Below are positions 7,465 to 11,884 of a DNA stretch of 11,884 bases, piece after piece. The stretch is from the NCBI GenBank assembly GCA_946631805.1, contig CAMPAJ010000026.1:1-11884 (forward strand), written 5' to 3'. Source of the stretch: an uncultured Eggerthellaceae bacterium (GTDB taxonomy: Bacteria > Actinomycetota > Coriobacteriia > Coriobacteriales > Eggerthellaceae). A model generated the notes under the pieces. It ran no database searches. It worked only from the letters and a program-made list of their open reading frames with translations, and was not told where the DNA came from. The position numbers and the translations under genes are program-made. Every line of letters begins with the position of its first letter. Position 1 is the stretch's first letter.

Positions 7465-9724
7465 TATCTGGCTTATCTTCCGCCGAGACGTGTCAAACCT
7501 GTTTAGAAACGTCATGTGCACCATTATCACGGTGGGCTTGGTCTTGCTGCCGTCGCTGTTCGCGTGGTACAACATCTTGGCCTGCTGGAATGTTTTCGAC
7601 AATACCGGCAACCTTTCGGTCGCCGTGGCCAACCAAGACGAAGGCTATGTGAGCGACCTCGTTCCCCTCGAGGTAAACATAGGCGAGAAAGTCGTGTCTG
7701 CATTACGTGCGAACGATCAGATCAACTGGGTGTTTACGAACGCCGACGATGCCCGAGAGGGAACGATGTCGGGTAAGTACTACGCAGGGCTCGTCATCCC
7801 CGAGAATTTCAGCCATCAGATGCTGACGTTCTACGAGGGCGATTCGGTGTCCGCCAACATCCTGTACTACGTGAACGAGAAGAAGAACGCCATTTCGCCC
7901 AACATCACAGGCGCTGGAGCTGATGCGCTTTCGTATCAAGTGAACTCAGCATTTGCCAATGCTGTTTCCGAAATCGCGGCGAGCGTGGCGCAAGGCCTTG
8001 CAAATTACGCCGACGACAACGACGTGGCCGGTGCAATCGGAGACCTGACAGACCACATGCGCCAGACGTCGTCGCGTTTGAACCAGTCGGCCAACGTGCT
8101 GGCCCTGTACTCTTCGCTTGGCACGGATGCTGGGTATTTGCTGGGTAGCACCGTTGACTTCGTGGAGGCGGCGCGCGTCAAAGCCGATAACGCCATCGTC
8201 CGCGTCGACGGGAACAAGCAGGATATTCAGCGCTTAGCTGCGGATTTGGGAACTTCTTTGGACGCGTTGCCCAATTATCTCGACGACGGCAAGTCTGCCC
8301 TTGCCGACCTCGAGAACGAGCTTGACGCGCTGCTGGCAAGCGCCTCGTCAGACGCTTCTATCGTGGCGGCGCAATTGCGGGACAGCGCATCCGACCTTGA
8401 TGACAAGGCGGCAACCCTGAGCTCGCAACGCCAGGAATTTGCGAACCTGCGCGATGCGCTCCATTCCGGCGCCGAAGTTGAGCGCTCGAGGATGATCTCC
8501 CAAGGCGTAGCCGAGACCGAGATCAGTGCGTACGTAGAGGTCACAGTTGAGAACACGGTCGTGCTCGACGAGGCCATCGCCCTGCTCGACAAGGCCATCG
8601 GTGCGTTGCAAACATCGAGCGGTAACTTGACGAATGCGGCCGATGAGCTCGATGCGGCGGGACCCAATGCGCAACAGGACGTCGAAAACCTTCGCCAGTC
8701 CATCGCCCAGGCGGAAGCCGAACTCGATGCGACGATTGCGAACCTCGAGCAGAACTTGGCGCCGAGCATCCAGACGCTCAGGTCCGATCTTGAGGTGCTC
8801 GAGTCGGATTTTGACGGAATCGCCGCTTACCTGGGTACGCTCGGCAACGATTTGACGGGCATATCGGATGGGGCGCAGACATCGCTTGCCGAGCTTTCCG
8901 ACAAGATCGGCTCCGCATGCGCGAGCCTGCGTTCGACCGCTCAGGATATGGGCAATTTGGCCGATGGCATAGACGAAGCATTGGCTTCGGGCGATACCGA
9001 GACGTTGCGGTCGCTTCTGTCGAATAACGCCGAGAGCATCGCCACGGCGCTTTCGGCTCCCGTGCAGGTGCAACGGGAGGCGCTGTTCCCCGTCGACAAC
9101 TTCGGTTCGGCCATGGCCCCGCTGTACTGCACGCTCGCCCTGTTCATCGGCGCGCTCCTCATCATGGTGGCCACCAAGCCCCACGTCTCGCAGCGTGGCA
9201 TGGAAGAGCTGCGCAACCCCAAGCCCCGCCAACTCTACCTCGGCCGCTTTGGCGTCGTGGGGCTGCTGTCGCTTATGCAGACGACGCTTTTGGGGCTGGG
9301 CAGCATGTTCCTGCTTAAAGTGCAAGTGACTAACCCCGTGCTGTTCATGCTCTGCTTCTGGGCGGCGGGGCTCGTGTTTGCGTTCATGATCTACACGATG
9401 GTCGTTGCGTTTGGCAACCTGGGCAAAGCCATCGCCGTGTTGCTGCTCATCGTGCAGGTGACGGCATGCGGGGGCTCGTATCCACTGCCCATACTGCCCG
9501 ATTTCGTGCAAACCTTGAGTCCCTGGGTGCCCGCATCGCATGTCGTGGACGCCCTGCGCGCCGCCATGTTCGGCGTGTATCAGAACGACTACTGGATTTC
9601 GATGGGCAAGCTCATGCTGTTCCTAATCCCGTTCCTGCTGCTGGGCTTGGTGCTGCGCAAGCCTCTGGAAGGTTTCATGAAATTCTACGTGAGCAAGGTC
9701 GAAGAATCCAAGATGATGGAGTAA
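7457..9724 (+). CDS. YhgE/Pip-family membrane protein (second paralogue)
   Basis: The 755-residue product has the normal YhgE/Pip length. It begins with a short basic segment and one membrane helix (about 22-43, PSLFAWYNILACW), followed by TGNLSVAVANQDEG. A long extracytoplasmic region of heptad-like Ala/Leu/Asp/Ser sequence runs from about 170 to 540. Five C-terminal helices end the protein (about 551-573, 596-619, 626-652, 656-679, 715-735), with GGSYPLP between the last two, a typical feature of the ABC-2-like block. It is clearly paralogous to the upstream protein (compare FGSAMAPL with YGTAMAPL, and VNEKKNAISPNIT with ANEKLGPVSPRIT) but lacks its two extra helices and acidic tail. The 8-bp overlap with the upstream stop and the strong GGAGG site point to coupled translation. 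The pair may form a heteromer in the membrane; that is inference. Family assignment is firm, function is unknown. Confidence 0.9.
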   Translation: MRNIWLIFRRDVSNLFRNVMCTIITVGLVLLPSLFAWYNILACWNVFDNTGNLSVAVANQDEGYVSDLVPLEVNIGEKVVSALRANDQINWVFTNADDAREGTMSGKYYAGLVIPENFSHQMLTFYEGDSVSANILYYVNEKKNAISPNITGAGADALSYQVNSAFANAVSEIAASVAQGLANYADDNDVAGAIGDLTDHMRQTSSRLNQSANVLALYSSLGTDAGYLLGSTVDFVEAARVKADNAIVRVDGNKQDIQRLAADLGTSLDALPNYLDDGKSALADLENELDALLASASSDASIVAAQLRDSASDLDDKAATLSSQRQEFANLRDALHSGAEVERSRMISQGVAETEISAYVEVTVENTVVLDEAIALLDKAIGALQTSSGNLTNAADELDAAGPNAQQDVENLRQSIAQAEAELDATIANLEQNLAPSIQTLRSDLEVLESDFDGIAAYLGTLGNDLTGISDGAQTSLAELSDKIGSACASLRSTAQDMGNLADGIDEALASGDTETLRSLLSNNAESIATALSAPVQVQREALFPVDNFGSAMAPLYCTLALFIGALLIMVATKPHVSQRGMEELRNPKPRQLYLGRFGVVGLLSLMQTTLLGLGSMFLLKVQVTNPVLFMLCFWAAGLVFAFMIYTMVVAFGNLGKAIAVLLLIVQVTACGGSYPLPILPDFVQTLSPWVPASHVVDALRAAMFGVYQNDYWISMGKLMLFLIPFLLLGLVLRKPLEGFMKFYVSKVEESKMME

Positions 9725-9733
9725 TCGAGCACG

Positions 9734-9898
9734 ATGCGCAGGAAGCTATACGATGTCTTGAGCGGCGAGGACGGCTCTAGGGCTTCGTTCGCATATGCCT
9801 GTGCGATGGTGGCGTTTACCGTGGCTTCGCTCGTGCCGTTCCTGATTCTGGCCTTCATGGTGCTGTCGAAGAAGTTCGTGGCTGCGGATAACGCCTAG
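9734..9898 (+). CDS. 54-residue single-pass membrane protein
   Basis: An ATG 9 nt after the second YhgE stop opens 54 codons ending in TAG. The product starts with a basic MRRKLYD, has a polar stretch (LSGEDGSR), then one long hydrophobic segment (about residues 18-45, including ASLVPFLILAFMVL), and ends with SKKF and a short polar tail. This reads as a small single-pass membrane protein. GGAG at 9718-9721 lies 12 nt before the ATG, rather far, so translation may rely on ribosomes finishing the upstream gene. The frame is intact between the YhgE gene and the terminator hairpin, and no other gene fits this gap. I do not recognise a family. Its position suggests a small partner or regulator of the YhgE pair, by analogy with other small proteins encoded beside membrane complexes; this is inference. 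Confidence 0.65.
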   Translation: MRRKLYDVLSGEDGSRASFAYACAMVAFTVASLVPFLILAFMVLSKKFVAADNA

Positions 9899-9947
9899 GC
9901 GCCCAGGGCGAACAGCTCAAACAAGACTTTCCCGCTCTTCTTGTCAT

Positions 9948-9977
9948 GACGGCCGCCGGCCTCGCCTGGCGGCCGTC
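9948..9977. terminator. Hairpin between convergent genes, probable bidirectional terminator
   Basis: Arms GACGGCCGCC (9948-9957) and GGCGGCCGTC (9968-9977) are perfectly complementary around a 10-nt loop. The hairpin sits 49 nt after the small membrane protein gene and 6 nt before the stop of the opposite-strand acetyltransferase. No strong T-run follows on either side, but the GC-rich stem and convergent context fit a shared terminator. Confidence 0.75.
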
Positions 9978-9983
9978 GTATTG

Positions 9984-10475
9984 TCACTTTTCGTAGGCCA
10001 GGCGCGGGTAGTCGTCTTCTTCGACGTAGATGGTTCCGCAATGCGCGAAGCCGAGCTTTGCCAGCAGATGCTGCATTACGATGTTGTCGGGGTGCGTGTC
10101 GATGCGCAGATGCCCGCATTGCGTGAATGCCCACTCTATGCCGGCGCGCCCCACGCCCTTGACCGAGCCGTCGCTTGCGATGCGGTGAACGACGCCGTAG
10201 GGGCCGTTATCGCGCCATGCTCCGTCATGGATTGTTCGGTAGGTCGGTTCGATATCGGTGCCGTAGTCGTAGAAAAAGACCCCGACGATGTGTCCTTCGC
10301 ACTCGCAGACGAAGCTCTTGCCGCGGGCGATGTCGTCGTGGATGAGAGCTGCGGGCGGCCAGTTGGTGGGTCCCCATTGGTTTGGGTTCCCAGTGCGCGC
10401 CATGAAATCGCGTGCAATCGCATAGATGTCCATGATGCGCTTGAAGTCGCTTTCGAGCGCTTTTCTGATGTGCAT
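9984..10475 (-). CDS. GNAT-family N-acetyltransferase
   Basis: The 163-residue protein has the size and fold order of a cytoplasmic GNAT enzyme, which moves an acetyl group from acetyl-CoA to an amine. The N-terminus (IRKALESDFKRIMDIYAIAR) is the usual first strand and helix. Residues 55-71 (FVCECEGHIVGVFFYDY) form the central strands. Motif A lies at about 95-115 (VVHRIASDGSVKGVGRAG), where the VKGVGR segment corresponds to the acetyl-CoA pyrophosphate loop. LRIDTHPDN (123-131) and LLAKLGFAHCGTI (137-149) complete motif B. The ATG at 10475 is supported by AGGAG 6 nt upstream on this strand (plus-strand CTCCT, 10482-10486). It lies 123 bp downstream of the HxlR gene in the same direction and may share its transcript. 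The acceptor substrate cannot be deduced. Confidence 0.9.
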   Translation of the reverse strand: MHIRKALESDFKRIMDIYAIARDFMARTGNPNQWGPTNWPPAALIHDDIARGKSFVCECEGHIVGVFFYDYGTDIEPTYRTIHDGAWRDNGPYGVVHRIASDGSVKGVGRAGIEWAFTQCGHLRIDTHPDNIVMQHLLAKLGFAHCGTIYVEEDDYPRLAYEK

Positions 10476-10544
10476 GGTGTACTCCTAGGGCAATCCCGCA
10501 ACGCGACTGGGCGTGTTCTCGGTAAGGGCGTCGAACTCCCGCGT

Positions 10545-10571
10545 CCGCGTTTTACTCGAGTCGTTTCGCGG
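10545..10571. terminator. Weak hairpin between the HxlR and acetyltransferase genes
   Basis: CCGCG (10545-10549) can pair with CGCGG (10567-10571) across a 17-nt loop that itself contains the palindrome ACTCGAGT (10554-10561). The stem is short and no T-run follows, so it could be a partial terminator, a processing site or chance. Confidence 0.25.
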
Positions 10572-10598
10572 GGCAAGCTGATGTGAAGCCAAGTTCAA

Positions 10599-10955
10599 CT
10601 AGTCTATCTCGGTATATAGATGCGGCTCGTGCGCAACCATCCAGTCGCGCAGCTCGCTGAGGATAGGCAAAAGATCGCGGCCCGCCTCCGTGAGCGCGTA
10701 ATCGACGCGCACGGGCATCGTGTCTTGGATCGAGCGCGTGACAAGCCCGCTTTCTTCCAGCTCGCGAAGCGAGTTCGCCAGCATGGTGGGGCTGATGCCG
10801 GTCACAAGGCGTTTGATGTCGCTATAGCGCAGCGTCTCGTTGTAGTACAGCGTGCACAGCACCTTTATCTTCCATTTGCCGCCAATATGACGGAACATAG
10901 CGTCGGCTGGGCACGGATCAACGCAAGGGCAGTTCTTTATTATGTTTGGAAGCAT
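10599..10955 (-). CDS. HxlR-family winged-helix transcriptional regulator
   Basis: The 118-residue product matches the HxlR family of small dimeric winged-helix DNA-binding proteins, several of which sense oxidants or electrophiles through cysteine. Family features are CPADAMFRHIGGKWKIKVL (15-33), the recognition-helix region RYSDIKRLVTGISPTMLANSL (43-63), LEESGLV (66-72), the wing (DTMPVRVDYALTEAG, 78-92), and a C-terminal dimerisation helix. The N-terminus carries three close cysteines (C9-P-C11-V-D-P-C15) and there is another at 34, more than the single conserved CP-type cysteine usual in the family. The start at 10955 is preferred because GAAAGAGG sits 4 nt upstream and the length then matches relatives; a longer in-frame version from 11063 adds 36 residues unlike the family. 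It is divergent from the DmsA-like gene, so local control of that gene and of itself is likely but unproven. Confidence 0.9.
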   Translation of the reverse strand: MLPNIIKNCPCVDPCPADAMFRHIGGKWKIKVLCTLYYNETLRYSDIKRLVTGISPTMLANSLRELEESGLVTRSIQDTMPVRVDYALTEAGRDLLPILSELRDWMVAHEPHLYTEID

Positions 10956-11205
10956 GAAACCTCTTTCACCGTGTCTTGCGCAAGCAAACGCCCCGTTGGC
11001 GTGAAATCTCGAAGCGCTCGCTTCTTCAAAAAGAGTAGCTACATCGACCAGGTGGATGCTCAACGCTTTGAGCTAGGTTATGAGCATGCGAATGTCGGCA
11101 TGTGCTACAAATTACGTACTAACAACAATATCGAAACCAACGAATGCTTGCAAGAGACGCTTTTGCAAAGTCGCACCATTTGTTGGAGCGCAAGCTTTTC
11201 GTAGC

Positions 11206-11244
11206 ATCCCAAATCAACGACGTATTTTGGGATCGCGTTTTTGT
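11206..11244 (+). terminator. Terminator-like hairpin with T-run inside the divergent region
   Basis: ATCCCAAA (11206-11213) pairs perfectly with TTTGGGAT (11226-11233) around a 12-nt loop. After CGCG comes a T-rich run (TTTTTGTTTT). This looks like an intrinsic terminator for rightward transcription, yet no gene precedes it on that strand. It could end a small RNA or act as a leader attenuator before the DmsA-like gene. Confidence 0.5.
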
Positions 11245-11253
11245 TTTCGTCCT

Positions 11254-11273
11254 TGCTACGGAATTGCGTAGCA
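11254..11273. promoter_or_regulatory. Perfect 7-bp-arm dyad, candidate operator
   Basis: TGCTACG (11254-11260) and CGTAGCA (11267-11273) flank a 6-nt centre. The arms repeat a heptamer also seen at 11200-11206 (inverted) and, with one change, at 11103-11109. A dimeric regulator site is the likely meaning. Confidence 0.45.
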
Positions 11274-11314
11274 CATCCAAACATTCTGCGTTATTGCCCT
11301 CATTGGCTACTCCT

Positions 11315-11332
11315 TGTATTGTTGCAAATACA
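11315..11332. promoter_or_regulatory. TGTATT-N6-AATACA dyad upstream of the DmsA-like gene
   Basis: Perfect 6-bp arms lie 36-53 bp before the ATG and overlap a possible -35 element (TTGTAT, 11314-11319). The position would suit an operator for repression or activation. It matches neither the FNR nor the CRP consensus in spacing and sequence. Confidence 0.4.
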
Positions 11333-11356
11333 GATTATGTAATAACTAAATATTGG

Positions 11357-11361
11357 GGAGG
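11357..11361 (+). promoter_or_regulatory. Ribosome binding site of the DmsA-like gene
   Basis: GGAGG within a GGGGAGGGAG run, 6 nt before the ATG at 11368, fixes this start just ahead of the Tat signal. Confidence 0.8.
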
Positions 11362-11367
11362 GAGTAT

Positions 11368-11884
11368 ATGAAACAGACCGAATTGACAAGGCGGTCATTC
11401 CTCAAGGGGGCGGGAGCGGCCGGCGTCGCCGTCGCAGCAAGTGCTGGCACAACCGCCGTTGCGCCCATTGCGGGCGTGCGGGCTGACCAGGCCCATGCGG
11501 ATGAAGAAGAGCGCATTGTCTGGTCGCATTGCCATGTGAACTGCGGAGGCGCATGTGTTCTTCGTTTCCACATGCAGGGCGATACGATCAAGTACGTCGA
11601 GACGGATAATACGGGAAGTTCGGAGTTCGGCGACATCCAGATGCGTGCATGCCTGCGCGGCCGCTCGATCCGTCGTTGGCTGGACCATCCCGACCGCCTG
11701 AACTACCCGCTTAAGCGCCGCGAAGGCACGAAGCGCGGCGAAGGCGTCTACGATCGCATCAGCTGGGACGAAGCGCTCGACACGATTGCGAGCGAGTTCA
11801 CGCGCATCAAGGAGACGTACGGCAACGAGGCCATCTTCATCCAGGAATGCTCGGGCGTCGAGCAGAACATCATGATGAACAATC
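11368..11884 (+). CDS. dmsA: DmsA/YnfE-like molybdopterin oxidoreductase catalytic subunit, 3' partial
   Basis: Only the first 172 residues are in the window; the frame is open to the edge. A textbook Tat signal (TRRSFLKGAG, residues 7-16, followed by an Ala-rich stretch and an AHA site, cleavage likely after residue 44) sends a folded, cofactor-loaded enzyme across the membrane. The mature N-terminus has the [4Fe-4S] motif C55-x3-C59-x3-C63 and C95 in RACLRGRS. Together with YVETDNTG, PDRLNYPLKRR, RGEG and ISWDEAL it closely follows E. coli DmsA and YnfE. Such subunits bind a bis-molybdopterin guanine dinucleotide cofactor and reduce dimethyl sulfoxide or related acceptors, receiving electrons through a four-cluster DmsB-like protein and a membrane anchor, which would be expected just beyond the window. 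The exact substrate is open, since this lineage carries many divergent paralogues. The divergent HxlR gene is the obvious local regulator candidate. Confidence 0.88.
   Translation, partial: MKQTELTRRSFLKGAGAAGVAVAASAGTTAVAPIAGVRADQAHADEEERIVWSHCHVNCGGACVLRFHMQGDTIKYVETDNTGSSEFGDIQMRACLRGRSIRRWLDHPDRLNYPLKRREGTKRGEGVYDRISWDEALDTIASEFTRIKETYGNEAIFIQECSGVEQNIMMNN

Larger units (their letters stand above)
10956..11367. promoter_or_regulatory. Divergent 412-bp control region between HxlR and DmsA-like genes
   Basis: This is the longest stretch without a gene and is visibly more AT-rich than its surroundings, especially after 11100. It must hold promoters for both divergent genes. I see several dyads: ACGCC/GGCGT (10988-11002), GAAGCG/CGCTTC (11011-11024), the palindrome GTAGCTAC (11035-11042), TGCTACG/CGTAGCA (11254-11273) and TGTATT/AATACA (11315-11332). 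A terminator-like hairpin lies at 11206-11233. The pentamer GTAGC/GCTAC recurs seven times. A loose candidate leftward promoter is TTGAGC (read 11063 to 11058) with TAGCTA (11041 to 11036), and a loose rightward one is TTGTAT (11314-11319) with TATGTA (11336-11341). No convincing protein-coding frame is present. Confidence 0.6.

Noticed and set aside
8348..9541. 397-codon open frame on the minus strand opposite the second YhgE gene
   Set aside because: His/Arg/Gly-rich composition with no recognisable domain; a long antisense shadow is common in GC-rich genes.
10956..11063. 36-residue N-terminal extension of the HxlR regulator
   Set aside because: HxlR proteins normally start shortly before the CP motif, and GAAAGAGG lies just before the ATG at 10955.
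11080..11271. 63-codon frame on the plus strand in the divergent control region
   Set aside because: No proper ribosome site, no recognisable sequence, and it runs through the terminator-like hairpin and operator-like dyads.
11144..11371. 75-codon frame running into the DmsA-like start
   Set aside because: Lacks a ribosome site and any family resemblance, and covers promoter-like sequence.
1..11884. Mobile elements, CRISPR arrays, tRNA or rRNA genes
   Set aside because: No transposase or integrase motifs, no regularly spaced repeats and no tRNA-like cloverleaf sequence were seen on either strand by eye.

Overview
The window is GC-rich, densely coded DNA. It most likely comes from an anaerobic gut actinobacterium of the Coriobacteriia, probably Eggerthellaceae. 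I infer this from the high-GC codon use, from a Tat-exported DmsA-like molybdenum reductase sitting beside an HxlR regulator, and from the tandem YhgE/Pip membrane proteins. No rRNA, tRNA or other marker gene is present, so the assignment rests on gene style alone.

Layout. Bases 1-2763 (+) carry a 5'-truncated superfamily-1 (UPF1-like) helicase fused to a C-terminal PD-(D/E)XK nuclease-like domain. A long hairpin begins right at its stop codon (2765-2821). Next comes a PepV-type M20 dipeptidase (2927-4354, +). The gap after it holds the start of a P-loop ATPase gene that loses recognisable similarity after about 45 codons (4418-4639). Its stop overlaps the start of the next gene as ATGA. Two tandem YhgE/Pip-family membrane proteins follow (4636-7464 and 7457-9724, overlapping by 8 bp). 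An unusually small 54-residue membrane protein (9734-9898) completes what looks like one transcription unit. A strong hairpin (9948-9977) separates it from the genes on the other strand.

Bases 9984-10955 (- strand) hold a GNAT acetyltransferase and, upstream of it in transcription order, an HxlR-type winged-helix regulator with a cysteine-rich N-terminus. A relatively AT-rich 412-bp divergent region (10956-11367) follows. It contains several dyads, seven copies of a GTAGC/GCTAC pentamer and a terminator-like hairpin. Beyond it is the start of a DmsA-like molybdopterin oxidoreductase with a clear Tat signal and a [4Fe-4S] cysteine motif, cut by the right edge.

How the genes may work together. 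The two YhgE/Pip proteins and the small membrane protein probably form an envelope module made from one transcript, perhaps as a hetero-oligomer. The HxlR regulator is placed to control itself, the acetyltransferase and the divergent respiratory reductase, possibly in response to redox state. Helicase-nuclease and dipeptidase look like independent genes. I see no insertion sequence, CRISPR array, prophage gene or tRNA. The most unusual parts are the YhgE-YhgE-small protein cluster with its truncated P-loop leader, and the structured control region ahead of the reductase.
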